A program made the translations under genes and the position numbers. A stretch of 64,000 nt of DNA from NCBI GenBank assembly GCA_905479495.1, contig CAJQMR010000039.1, positions 62,001 to 126,000 on the forward strand, given 5' to 3'. The DNA comes from an uncultured Anaerolineae bacterium (lineage in GTDB: Bacteria; Chloroflexota; Anaerolineae; Promineifilales; Promineifilaceae). Every line of letters starts with the position of its first letter. Position 1 is the first letter of the stretch. This document shows positions 17,036 through 26,690 of the stretch, one piece after another. The notes under the pieces were generated by a model, which was not told the DNA's origin, did no database searches, and saw nothing but the letters and a program-made list of their open reading frames with translations.

Positions 17036-17081
17036 TAGACTCCCAATAGGAAATCAATTATAATATGTGAAAAATATCACA
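17036..17081 (+). promoter_or_regulatory. Promoter of the NADH dehydrogenase gene with a CRP/FNR-type dyad
   Basis: A TAGACT (17036-17041) and a perfect TATAAT (17059-17064), 17 bases apart, are followed at once by TGTGA-N6-TCACA (17066-17081). The latter is the half-site pair and spacing of CRP-family regulators. Placed on the transcription start, it would most likely repress. No CRP/FNR gene is in the window. Confidence 0.55.
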
Positions 17082-17168
17082 AAAGGTATTTTTGTTTAAC
17101 CCGATAATAAACAGCTTTTGAGAGTTCCCTAACCTAATCCTCTCTGCTCAAAAGCAAAGGTACAAAAA

Positions 17169-18458
17169 ATGAATACGCAACGACCCCGAGTCATTATCAT
17201 CGGCGCGGGTTTTGGTGGATTGTTCGCTGCCCGCACTCTGGTAAACAAACCAGTTGATGTACTGCTCATTGATCGCAGTAACTTTCATACCTTCACCCCC
17301 CTGCTCTACCAGGTAGCCACCTGCGCTCTGGACCCATCAGAGATTGCTTATCCGGTGCGCACTATTTTCCGTAAAAATCAAAACATTCGCTCTTTGCTGG
17401 GCACCGTTATTGCTATTGACTACGCGAATAAAATAATTGATGTGCAAATTGGTGGGCGACAGCTGCAAGAACGATATGATTATCTCATTCTGGCCACGGG
17501 CAGCATACCTACCTACTTTGGCAACGATGCTTTTCGGGAACATGCATTGGAACTGCGGACACTCAACGATGCAATCAACTTGCGCAACCACATCCTCTCC
17601 CTGTTTGAACAGGCCACCTGGGAAGAAGATGATGCCGTACGCGAGGCGATGACCACCATTGTGGTGACTGGTGGTGGCCCAACCGGCCTGGAAACGGCCG
17701 GAGCGATCTACGAACTTTATAATCATGTGCTCAACCGAGAATATCTGCACCGAGAAATGCATACGCGGGTCATTTTGGTAGAAATGCAGCCGCACCTGCT
17801 GGCCCCCTACCCAGACAAGCTGCGCCAGGCCGCCTTGGAACAGCTCCGTTCATTGGGTGTAGAAGTGCACTTAGGCAGCCCGGTAAAAGAAGTGGCCAAG
17901 GATCAAGTAACTCTGGCAAACGGGACCGTTATTCCCAGCTATACGCTGGTCTGGGCGGCCGGGGTAAAAGGCTCCCCATTGGCTGAAATGCTCTCCGTCC
18001 CATTGCAGCGCGGTGGACGACTGCCCATCTTGCCCACCGCCGAGGTGATTGAGCGGCCTGGCATTTATGCCGTGGGGGACATGACTTACCTCGAAGATGC
18101 GTCAGGCCAACCGTACCCCATGCTTATTCCAGTGGCCCAACAGCAAGGAGAGTTAGCGGCGCAAAACATTCTGGCGGAGATGGGTGGTGGGGAGAAACGG
18201 CCGTTTCACTATCACGATCGGGGCAGCATGGCTACGATTGGTCGTCGTCGCGCGGTGGCCTGGATTTACAACAAGATTCAGCTGCGCGGTTTCATTGCCT
18301 GGCTGGCCTGGTTGGCACTCCATTTGATTACCTTGCTCGGCTTCCGCAACCGGCTCAATGTATTTGTGAACTGGGTTTGGAATTACTTCACCTATGACCG
18401 CTCGGTGCGAATTATTCTCGAACAAGGGCGGGATAAAACAGTAAAAAGTGAAAAGTGA
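17169..18458 (+). CDS. Type II NADH dehydrogenase (NDH-2-like FAD oxidoreductase)
   Basis: A 429-residue membrane-associated flavoprotein that passes electrons from NADH to quinone without pumping protons. The FAD-binding GAGFGGLFAARTL lies at residue about 12, the NAD-binding GGGPTGLETAGAI near 169, and the second FAD contact GIYAVGDMTYL near 299. The C-terminal 60 residues (LRGFIAWLAWLALHLITLLG) are amphipathic or hydrophobic, as in NDH-2 membrane anchoring. The last codons and the TGA stop fall in a heptamer repeat (AAAAGTG, 18444-18471), so the Lys/Ser-rich tail was probably made by repeat sequence. Expression may be under a CRP/FNR-type dyad upstream. Confidence 0.9.
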   Translation: MNTQRPRVIIIGAGFGGLFAARTLVNKPVDVLLIDRSNFHTFTPLLYQVATCALDPSEIAYPVRTIFRKNQNIRSLLGTVIAIDYANKIIDVQIGGRQLQERYDYLILATGSIPTYFGNDAFREHALELRTLNDAINLRNHILSLFEQATWEEDDAVREAMTTIVVTGGGPTGLETAGAIYELYNHVLNREYLHREMHTRVILVEMQPHLLAPYPDKLRQAALEQLRSLGVEVHLGSPVKEVAKDQVTLANGTVIPSYTLVWAAGVKGSPLAEMLSVPLQRGGRLPILPTAEVIERPGIYAVGDMTYLEDASGQPYPMLIPVAQQQGELAAQNILAEMGGGEKRPFHYHDRGSMATIGRRRAVAWIYNKIQLRGFIAWLAWLALHLITLLGFRNRLNVFVNWVWNYFTYDRSVRIILEQGRDKTVKSEK

Positions 18459-18508
18459 AAAGTGGCAAGTGAGACTGGAGATCATTCGATCTCCAATCTC
18501 CAGTCTCT
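18444..18508. repeat. AAAAGTG heptamer array followed by a GGAGAT dyad
   Basis: AAAAGTG occurs three times in tandem, then GCAAGTG (18444-18471), containing the ndh stop codon. It is followed by GAGACTGGAGAT (18471-18482) pairing perfectly with ATCTCCAGTCTC (18496-18507). Related GGAGATT dyads lie at 21209-21268 and 46454-46512. The hairpin may also terminate the convergent ndh and rpe transcripts. Confidence 0.8.
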
Positions 18509-18516
18509 AAATATCC

Positions 18517-19209
18517 TCAAACAGAGAAAACAGTACGGACCACGTTTTTCATTTCGGTGATATTGTCGGCCACTGATTTTTCGCCGCGAAAGATGGCGCT
18601 GCCTGCCACGAGGGCCGTCGCCCCAGCAGCCGCAATATCAGCCGCGTTTTTGGCGCTGATGCCGCCGTCAACTTCCAACCAGGCGCTGCTGCCTCGGTCA
18701 GTAAGCATCCGGCGCAGGCGACGAATTTTGCTACTGCTTTGCGGGATGTAACTTTGCCCGCCAAAACCGGGATTGACCGACATGATAAGGATCAGGTCCA
18801 CGTCGGGCAAAATCTCTTCTACGGCCGTTAACGAAGTCGCGGGATTCAGTGCCACACCCGCTTTGATGCCCAATTCCTTGATGTCCTGCACGGTGCGATG
18901 CAGATGGCGCGTGGCCTCAGCATGGACCGTCAATCGGGCCGCACCAGCCTGGGCAAACTGTTTCAGGTAGCGCTCTGGCTCCTCGATCATGAGATGGACG
19001 TCCAGGGGAATGTTGGCGGCGTCGGCCAACGGCCGTATTGCCTGCGGAATCATCGGGCCAAAGGAGATGTTGGGGACAAAACGGCCGTCCATAATATCCA
19101 CATGCAGCCAATCAGCCCCGCCAACGATGGCTTCTGACACATGCTCGCCCAGCCGCGTAAAATCGGTGGCCAGGATGGAGGGAGCAATCTTTACCGGCAA
19201 TCTAGCCAT
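18517..19209 (-). CDS. rpe: Ribulose-phosphate 3-epimerase
   Basis: It interconverts ribulose 5-phosphate and xylulose 5-phosphate in the pentose phosphate and Calvin-type pathways, using a TIM barrel with a divalent metal. Signature segments are KIAPSILATDF, LHVDIMDGRFVPNISFGP, DVHLMIEEPERY, MSVNPGFGGQSYIP and LEVDGGISAKNAADIAAAGA, which contain the catalytic Asp pair and metal-binding His residues. The ATG at 19209 is chosen because GGAG lies seven bases before it; a GTG one codon earlier is also open. The start lies five bases after the transketolase stop, so the two genes are surely cotranscribed. Confidence 0.97.
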   Translation of the reverse strand: MARLPVKIAPSILATDFTRLGEHVSEAIVGGADWLHVDIMDGRFVPNISFGPMIPQAIRPLADAANIPLDVHLMIEEPERYLKQFAQAGAARLTVHAEATRHLHRTVQDIKELGIKAGVALNPATSLTAVEEILPDVDLILIMSVNPGFGGQSYIPQSSSKIRRLRRMLTDRGSSAWLEVDGGISAKNAADIAAAGATALVAGSAIFRGEKSVADNITEMKNVVRTVFSV

Positions 19210-19213
19210 CACG

Positions 19214-21193
<1,980 letters not shown>

Positions 21194-21208
21194 TAATTTC
21201 TCCACTTC

Positions 21209-21268
21209 TGGGAGATTAGAGATTGGAGATTGGAGACTATTAATCTTCAATCTCTAGTCTCCGTCTCC
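21209..21268. repeat. GGAGATT heptamer array with complementary arm
   Basis: Four contiguous heptamers (GGAGATT, AGAGATT, GGAGATT, GGAGACT) at 21211-21238 face TCTCTAGTCTCC-type units on the right, forming a dyad just upstream of the transketolase ribosome-binding site. Confidence 0.8.
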
Positions 21269-21300
21269 GCACGTCCAATCAAAATTTTTAAAGTTGCAAT

Positions 21301-22068
21301 CTATCGAGGTGCCATGCGGATGGCACCGTCAAGGCGAATGACTTCGCCGTTAAGCATTTCGTTTTCGATGATGTGTTGCGCCAGGGCAGCATATTCGGCT
21401 GGGCGACCCAGGCGGGAGGGGAACGGCACCTGCTCACCCAACGAAATTCGCGCTTTTTCGGGCAGGCCAGCCAGCATGGGCGTCTCAAAAATGCCAGGGG
21501 CAATGGTCATGACGCGAATGCCATAACGGGCCAGATCACGGGCAACAGGTAAGGTCATGCCCACAATGCCTCCTTTGGAAGCGGAGTAAGCAGACTGGCC
21601 CATCTGGCCATCGTAGGCAGCGACAGAAGCGGTGTTGATGATGACACCCCGTTCGCCCGCTTCATTTGGTTCAGCTTCGGCCATCACGGCGGCGGCCAGA
21701 CGAATAACGTTAAATGTACCAATAAGGTTTACCTGAATAACCTTGCTGAAGGCATCAAGCGGATGTACCCCACCACGCCCAATCACTTTGGTGGCAATGG
21801 CGATACCGGCACAGTTAATCGCGCCGTGCAGTCCGCCAAATGATTCGACGGCGGTGGAAACGGCCGTTTCCACCTCTTCTTCAGACGCCACGTTGGTTTT
21901 TACAAATTTAGCGTTGCTGCCCAATTCGGCGGCCAGTGCCTCGCCCGCCTCACTGTTAAGATCGGCAATGAGGATGTTGGCCCCGGCAGCGGCTAAACGC
22001 CGGGCTGTGGCTGCGCCTAAGCCAGAGCTGCCGCCTGTTACTAAAAAGGTTGACCCTTGAATGTTCAT
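21301..22068 (-). CDS. Short-chain dehydrogenase, 3-hydroxyacyl-CoA dehydrogenase type II-like
   Basis: A classical SDR of 255 residues with TGGSSGLGAATARRLAAAGA, NCAGIAIATKV, the catalytic Ser in NTASVAAYDGQMGQ and the YSASK Tyr/Lys. The insert with GGVHPLDAFSKVIQVNLIGTFNVIRL and the PGIFETPML...VPFPSRLGRPAEYA segment are typical of type II 3-hydroxyacyl-CoA dehydrogenases (HSD17B10-like), which act in fatty-acid or branched-chain oxidation with NAD. The ATG at 22068 has GAGG at eight bases; an upstream GTG at 22077 lies inside that site. The gene also carries a 22-bp perfect palindrome around the octamer at 21860. Confidence 0.93.
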   Translation of the reverse strand: MNIQGSTFLVTGGSSGLGAATARRLAAAGANILIADLNSEAGEALAAELGSNAKFVKTNVASEEEVETAVSTAVESFGGLHGAINCAGIAIATKVIGRGGVHPLDAFSKVIQVNLIGTFNVIRLAAAVMAEAEPNEAGERGVIINTASVAAYDGQMGQSAYSASKGGIVGMTLPVARDLARYGIRVMTIAPGIFETPMLAGLPEKARISLGEQVPFPSRLGRPAEYAALAQHIIENEMLNGEVIRLDGAIRMAPR

Positions 22069-22262
22069 GTTTTTCACCTCGGCTGATTGTCACCAGGAAA
22101 TGTGTATTTTTAACAATTAACCACCGAATTGTAACAAGTGGAGATACTCATTCGCAATAGCAAAATCCAAGACAGATGTGACCGTTGTTCAGATGAGGTG
22201 TCCTAAAATCAGCTTAGCAAGATCGTGTCCCTGCGGCACCCATCATCTACGAATTTATCTTA

Positions 22263-22338
22263 AAAAGCCACAGAGGGGAAAGAGAAATTAGAGACTTTGA
22301 ACCCAATCTCAAAAACCTCTGTGAACCCTGTGGCTAAT
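22263..22338. repeat. Intergenic dyad with CCACAGAGG arms
   Basis: GCCACAGAGG on the left faces CCTCTGTG and CCTGTGGC on the right. It sits between divergent genes and carries no coding sequence. The rest of the 22078-22362 gap shows nothing else recognisable. Confidence 0.7.
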
Positions 22339-22362
22339 ATTCGGATAGGTATTAAAAAATTT

Positions 22363-22563
22363 ATGAAAGTTGCCAATTTACCTGACGGAACGGCCGTTGA
22401 GGCCTCAGCCAATGCGCCGCGTGAAGCGATTTGCCCCCATTGTGGCGGTGTATTACTATTGCGCCAGCGGCGCACCATGACTCAATCGGTGGTCGCTTAT
22501 TTTTGGCGACATGCCCGCAATCAAAATTTGAAATGCACAGCGCGCAAGCGGCCTACCGGTTAA
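22363..22563 (+). CDS. Small putative zinc-ribbon protein
   Basis: A 66-residue frame with a CPHCGG knuckle, a basic region RQRRTMTQSV, then the spaced set FWRHARNQNLKC. The order Cys-x2-Cys, His, Cys resembles the small zinc-binding domain found at the start of CoiA-like and related proteins, but the protein is too short to assign. The start is placed at ATG 22363, because homology-like sequence begins there and the region before it is the repeat; the ribosome-binding site is weak. It lies 40 bases before the SRAP gene on the same strand. Function unknown. Confidence 0.5.
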   Translation: MKVANLPDGTAVEASANAPREAICPHCGGVLLLRQRRTMTQSVVAYFWRHARNQNLKCTARKRPTG

Positions 22564-22602
22564 CTTTGCCAAAACGGCCGTTGCCACCAGAAGGAGTCAA
22601 TT

Positions 22603-23289
22603 ATGTGTGGACGGTTTGCGTTAATGACCCCAGCAGAACAGTTAGCGATGCAGTTTGGCTTGCCAGAAACGGCCGTTGCTACCCTACCTCCCTCAGTGCC
22701 CCGCTACAACATTGCGCCTACCCAGCCCGTCGTCGCCATTCGTCTGGCGGAAAATGGCCAGCGGGAGTTAACCTTTTTTCATTGGGGTCTTATTTCTTCC
22801 TGGGCCAAAGATATAAAAATTGGCTCGCGCATGATCAATGCCCGCTCAGAAACGGTGACGGAAAAACCATCCTTCCGCACGGCGTTTAAGCGTCGCCGTT
22901 GTCTCATTCCGGCCGATGGTTTTTACGAGTGGCAAAAACAAGCAAACGGCAAGCAGCCTATGTTTATTCGTCCAGCAGAAGGTGAGGAACGGCCGTTTGC
23001 CCTGGCAGGTTTGTGGGAAGTGTGGCGCGATCCAGACGGCAGCGCTTTGCAATCATGCACTATCCTTACCACTACCCCCAACGAGCTGATGGCCCCCATC
23101 CACAACCGGATGCCGGTGATTGTGGAGCCAGAGGATTTTGATTTGTGGCTCAACCCGGAGCCGGACCCAGAGCAAGGGCTGCATTTATTACGGCCGTATC
23201 CCGCCGAAAAAATGACCGCCTACCCGGTAAGCACCGTAGTCAACAATCCACGCAACGAAACGCCAGACTGCATTCAACCCATTGCTTAA
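22603..23289 (+). CDS. SOS response-associated peptidase (SRAP, YedK/HMCES family)
   Basis: A 228-residue protein that binds abasic sites in single-stranded DNA and forms a stable thiazolidine crosslink through its N-terminal Cys. After Met removal Cys2 is exposed (MCGRFAL). The active-site residues Asn36 (RYNIAPTQ), Glu109 (DGFYEW) and His167 (PIHNRMPV) are in place, and INARSET is conserved. AAGGAG lies just upstream of the ATG. It is followed after nine bases by the HAD phosphatase, so cotranscription is likely although no functional link is known. Confidence 0.96.
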   Translation: MCGRFALMTPAEQLAMQFGLPETAVATLPPSVPRYNIAPTQPVVAIRLAENGQRELTFFHWGLISSWAKDIKIGSRMINARSETVTEKPSFRTAFKRRRCLIPADGFYEWQKQANGKQPMFIRPAEGEERPFALAGLWEVWRDPDGSALQSCTILTTTPNELMAPIHNRMPVIVEPEDFDLWLNPEPDPEQGLHLLRPYPAEKMTAYPVSTVVNNPRNETPDCIQPIA

Positions 23290-23298
23290 AGGAATCCA

Positions 23299-23859
23299 AT
23301 GCCCCTCCAACCTGCCCTCTTCCTAGACCGTGACGGTGTATTTATTGAAAACCGGGCCAACTATGTGCGCAGTTGGGAGGATGTACAGTTTTTCCCCCAG
23401 GCATTGGCCGCGCTGGCCCGCGTTCGGGAGATTCCCTACAAGATTATTGTGGTGACCAATCAGTCGGCTGTGGGTCGAGGGATCATGTCGTTGGAAACGG
23501 CCGTTCAGCTAAACGATCGTATTTTGGAGGGGGTAAGAAGAGAAAACGGCCGTATCGATACCAGCTACCTTTGTCCGGCCAAACCCGGCACCGACGATCC
23601 TTGCCGCAAACCCCGGCCTGGCATGCTGCTCCAGGCCGCCCAAGAGCATAACCTTGATCTCAGCCAATCCTACATGATTGGTGACGCCCTGACAGATATT
23701 CAGGCCGGGCAGGCTGCGGGCGTTAAACAGGCAATTTTATTACTTACGGGGCGTGGTCAAGCCCAGGCAGAACTGCCTTTAGCAAAAGAACTACCCTCCT
23801 TTGCCACTTGCCCCACCCTGGCTGATGCCCTCACCCATCTGTTTCCAAACTTGCCATAA
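23299..23859 (+). CDS. HAD-family histidinol/heptose-bisphosphate phosphatase (GmhB-like)
   Basis: A 186-residue HAD phosphatase with the nucleophile and acid in FLDRDGV (Asp10, Asp12), motif II VVTNQS, Lys104 and the motif IV GDALTDI (Asp129, Asp133). The overall form is that of D-glycero-D-manno-heptose 1,7-bisphosphate phosphatase, and GmhA and a heptose kinase are encoded 2-4 kb away. The GmhB zinc loop (CxH...CxC) is reduced here to Cys92 and Cys102 (CPAKPGTDDPCRKP), so a full zinc site is unlikely, as in the non-zinc variants of the family. AAAGGA precedes ATG 23299. A hairpin terminator follows. Confidence 0.85.
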   Translation: MPLQPALFLDRDGVFIENRANYVRSWEDVQFFPQALAALARVREIPYKIIVVTNQSAVGRGIMSLETAVQLNDRILEGVRRENGRIDTSYLCPAKPGTDDPCRKPRPGMLLQAAQEHNLDLSQSYMIGDALTDIQAGQAAGVKQAILLLTGRGQAQAELPLAKELPSFATCPTLADALTHLFPNLP

Positions 23860-23889
23860 AAGCCGCACAGCCTTTAGCAAAATAAAAAA

Positions 23890-23918
23890 AGCCCGACAAG
23901 CTTACCACTTATCGGGCT
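23890..23918. terminator. Bidirectional terminator between convergent genes
   Basis: AGCCCGACAAG (23890-23900) pairs with CTTATCGGGCT (23908-23918) with one mismatch. Seven A precede it and TTCATTTCATTT follows, so it can stop both the phosphatase transcript and the long minus-strand polysaccharide transcript. Confidence 0.88.
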
Positions 23919-23942
23919 TCATTTCATTTAGAAAAGGTCCAG

Positions 23943-25604
23943 CTAGGACTGCACCGCTTCCTGGCCACGGAGGAAGCGCTTGCGTAGCTTGCTCTTGGGT
24001 TCATCATCATCTTTGCTGGCATCGTCGCCGTAGGTGTAGTAGGGATCTTTGTAGTAATAGTAGAAGTTATGGCCTTCACTGCCAGATTTCAAGGAGTTGA
24101 GTACAGCCCCAGCGAGATTGGCATTAACATCTTCCAAACGCTCCACAACCTGCTTAAACTCACCTTTACGGCTTTTGTTGGCTCGCACAACAACCAGAGT
24201 CGTCCCTGCCAGCGCGCTCAAAACGGCCGCATCTGTTACCGATAACACGGGTGGACTATCTAAGATCACAAAATCGTATTGTTTGTCCAACACCTCTAAC
24301 AGGCGGCGCATCTTGGTGGAACCCAATAACTCAGAAGGATTGGGGGGAATGGGACCGCAGGTCATAATTTGCAGACCTTCCACCTGAGTGGGCTGTACGG
24401 TATCTTCAACCAGATTGCGCACCTCAATTTCAGAATCATCTACATTGAGCTTAAGCAACAAGCTGGTGACGCCCCGTTTGTTAGGTAAGTTAAAGATCTC
24501 ATGTTGAGACGGCCGTCGCAAATCCCCATCCAATAATACGACATTATTACCGGCTTGAGCTAAAACAATCGCTAAATTCCCCGCCGTTGTACTTTTACCT
24601 TCACCAGGCACACCACTTGTCATCAACAAAGTTGAATTCTTCTTATCAACCACCGAAAACTGTATAGCCGTTCGCAGCACCCGGTATGCTTCTGACGTTG
24701 GCGATCTCGAATCCGTCATAGTGACCAGCTTGCTGTCATCTTCTGTGTTAATAACAGCAATCCCCGCCAGCGTTGGAATATTTCCCAACTTCATAATGTG
24801 ATCTGGCGTTTTCACCGTATCATCCAAATACTCAAGCAGATACGCGGTTGAGGCCGACAAAACAAAACCAATACCGGCAGCCGTAATCACGGAAATAATA
24901 CTGTTGGAATTGACCAGGGTGCCTTCTGTAGCGGGGTCAACAATTTGCACTGAGTTTGTAGCCCCTTCCTGGGTTAAGGAAAGCAAATCTGTATAGCGTT
25001 GGGTCAAGTTTTGCAGGTTGTTTTCTAAGGTATTCAACTCACCGGTGGCTACAGAAATATCACGGGCACTAATCAGCTCACCTATTTCTTCTTCCTTGGC
25101 GGCAATTTGTTCCTGCGTGTCCTCAATTTTTGTTTGATAATCAACAAGCAGCCCTTTGACAAATTCTGTGTCTTCACTATCTTGTCCGGCAGGCGTACGT
25201 AAGGAAAGCTGCCGCGCCAGTTCCGCAGCCACCGCCATCGAGCGAATTGGGTCCGTATCCGTCACCGTAATATCCACAAAGTTGGTATCATTCACCTGGC
25301 GGATATCAATGTCCCTGGGAAGTGTCTCCAAGCCCAGTGCCTGCGCCGCATCTCGACTAAAGCCAGGCTGATTGGCAATCTCTACATACGCAGTGGCCAA
25401 CTGGCGAGTCGTTGAAAAATCATTGTTACTTACATCAGTGGATTCTAGATAGTTGCCGATGGCAAGCCGCGTATAGGATCGGTAGACGGGTACCTGCTGC
25501 CGGGTGGCAAAGAAGCTTGCCACGGCGGCAATAAAGGTTGTTACGGCTATCATCCACCACCATTTTCTTAACGGAGCCAAATATTCTTTAATATCAATTT
25601 CCAT
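23943..25604 (-). CDS. Polysaccharide co-polymerase/BY-kinase fusion (Wzc-like)
   Basis: A 553-residue inner-membrane protein with a Wzz chain-length domain and a bacterial tyrosine kinase in one chain. Membrane helices are at about 15-33 and 235-257, with an external, partly coiled-coil region (about 150-210) between them. The cytoplasmic kinase has Walker A GVPGEGKST (331-339), Walker A' LLDGDLRRP (357-365) and Walker B FVILDSPP (445-452). The C-terminal tyrosine cluster (YYYYKDPYYTY, 515-525) is the autophosphorylation tail. Such proteins control the length and export of capsule or exopolysaccharide. It is the last gene of the minus-strand cluster, after gmhA, with its own 313-base upstream gap. 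Confidence 0.95.
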   Translation of the reverse strand: MEIDIKEYLAPLRKWWWMIAVTTFIAAVASFFATRQQVPVYRSYTRLAIGNYLESTDVSNNDFSTTRQLATAYVEIANQPGFSRDAAQALGLETLPRDIDIRQVNDTNFVDITVTDTDPIRSMAVAAELARQLSLRTPAGQDSEDTEFVKGLLVDYQTKIEDTQEQIAAKEEEIGELISARDISVATGELNTLENNLQNLTQRYTDLLSLTQEGATNSVQIVDPATEGTLVNSNSIISVITAAGIGFVLSASTAYLLEYLDDTVKTPDHIMKLGNIPTLAGIAVINTEDDSKLVTMTDSRSPTSEAYRVLRTAIQFSVVDKKNSTLLMTSGVPGEGKSTTAGNLAIVLAQAGNNVVLLDGDLRRPSQHEIFNLPNKRGVTSLLLKLNVDDSEIEVRNLVEDTVQPTQVEGLQIMTCGPIPPNPSELLGSTKMRRLLEVLDKQYDFVILDSPPVLSVTDAAVLSALAGTTLVVVRANKSRKGEFKQVVERLEDVNANLAGAVLNSLKSGSEGHNFYYYYKDPYYTYGDDASKDDDEPKSKLRKRFLRGQEAVQS

Positions 25605-25917
25605 TGCGCAATCCTATTCCAACTAAAATTCAAAAATGCCGTTAGTAGTATAACTCATTTATCAAGCACTTGAGTGCAGCACTTTTGTACAAAACAATAC
25701 AAACAAGCAAAAGCAATATTGAGGGTCAACCTCAATATTGCCTCGTCAATGGTGTTCAATGATAACTTTAATGCGTTGACGCAAAATTTTATTGGTAAGC
25801 AAATCACAGAAGGTTCTCAAAAAAGTATGTTTTCTTGTGATTTTCTCAGGTAAAAGCGGGAGAAACGGTTCATCTATTTCAAAAAACGTTCTCACTTCTA
25901 CACAATTCCCAACCTGA
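25605..25917. other. Gap between gmhA and the wzc-like gene with two hairpins
   Basis: CAATATTGAGG (25714-25724) pairs perfectly with CCTCAATATTG (25730-25740) with a 5-base loop, followed on the minus strand by T-rich sequence; it probably terminates gmhA. A second dyad starts with GCAAATCACAGAA (25799-25811) and ends in TTCTTGTGATTT (about 25831-25842). The same 13-mer occurs inverted at 56886-56898. A TAAAAGC motif, recurrent in other gaps, lies at 25851-25857. No gene is seen. Confidence 0.65.
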
Positions 25918-26505
25918 CTACAAACTTAACTGCTCAACCTTTGATTCTTGTACTTTTTTCTTTAGCGCCGTTGTCATCAAGTGCGCTAAAACCAGGTGCA
26001 AATCTTCCACCTGTTCAATATTGTCACTGGGCACATGCATATGAATGTCTACCATCGGCCCCAATTTCCCTGAAGAGAAACCGGTTAATCCAATGGTCGT
26101 GTTTTCACCTGTGTCGTTGGCAAATTGAATGGCACGCAGTACATTTTCAGAATTTCCACTGGCAGATATACCAACAACAATATCCCCCGGACGCAAGAAA
26201 TTGGCCAGCTGCTTCACAAAAACGTTTTCATACCCCTCATCATTGGCGTAAGCAGCAAAAATGGCCATGTTATCAGTCAAGCCAAGCAGGCGAAAGTGAG
26301 GCAACCAATCGGCACGCGTGTTTTTGTTCAGGTCGCACACAAAATGGGTGGCGGTTGACGCACTACCACCATTACCCATAACAAATATTTGTTTTTCGTT
26401 TAAGCGTGCGTTGTGTAAGGCGGATACGGCCGTTTCTATCGGAGCCGCCTCCAACATATCAATTGTACTTTTTAAATCTGCAAAATATTCAGCAACAATA
26501 CTCAT
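25918..26505 (-). CDS. gmhA: Sedoheptulose-7-phosphate isomerase (SIS domain)
   Basis: A cytosolic isomerase of 195 residues that converts sedoheptulose 7-phosphate to D-glycero-D-manno-heptose 7-phosphate, the first step of heptose synthesis. The SIS fold shows GNGGSASTATHFVCDL, the substrate loop ISASGNSENVLRAIQ and the catalytic Glu/His region EQVEDLHLVLAHLM near the C-terminus. It lies downstream of a GHMP kinase of the heptose type, and transketolase, which makes its substrate, is also in the window. The ATG at 26505 is the only start consistent with the family N-terminus. Confidence 0.93.
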   Translation of the reverse strand: MSIVAEYFADLKSTIDMLEAAPIETAVSALHNARLNEKQIFVMGNGGSASTATHFVCDLNKNTRADWLPHFRLLGLTDNMAIFAAYANDEGYENVFVKQLANFLRPGDIVVGISASGNSENVLRAIQFANDTGENTTIGLTGFSSGKLGPMVDIHMHVPSDNIEQVEDLHLVLAHLMTTALKKKVQESKVEQLSL

Positions 26506-26608
26506 TGTAAACCCCCATTCTTACCATTAAACAAACGATTTTGGGCACATATGTAATTCACAGAAAGCATTTTGACTAAAAACAAGTCGGAATTTGTAAA
26601 TTACTTGA

Positions 26609-26661
26609 GTGAAAGCGTAGAAACAATTGCTTGCTACTTCAAGGAACTTTTACGCTTTCAC
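26609..26661 (-). terminator. Hairpin downstream of the heptose kinase gene
   Basis: GTGAAAGCGTA (26609-26619) is the perfect complement of TACGCTTTCAC (26651-26661), with a 31-base loop. It lies 30 bases past the kinase stop on the minus strand. It lacks a clean T run, so it may be a processing or stability element instead of a terminator. Confidence 0.5.
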
Positions 26662-26690
26662 TTATCACCATTAAAAGAAAAGAAATTCGC

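Noticed and set aside
17337..17795. Open minus-strand frame of about 150 codons
   Set aside because: Antisense to the NADH dehydrogenase, inside its conserved FAD- and NAD-binding region.
18444..18471. Possible CRISPR or tandem-repeat array
   Set aside because: The units are only seven bases with no spacers. No array of 25-40-base repeats was seen anywhere in the window, and no cas gene.
23299..23859. Histidinol-phosphatase HisB
   Set aside because: Length and motifs also fit, but no histidine genes are near and heptose genes are; the call is left as GmhB-like without a gene symbol.
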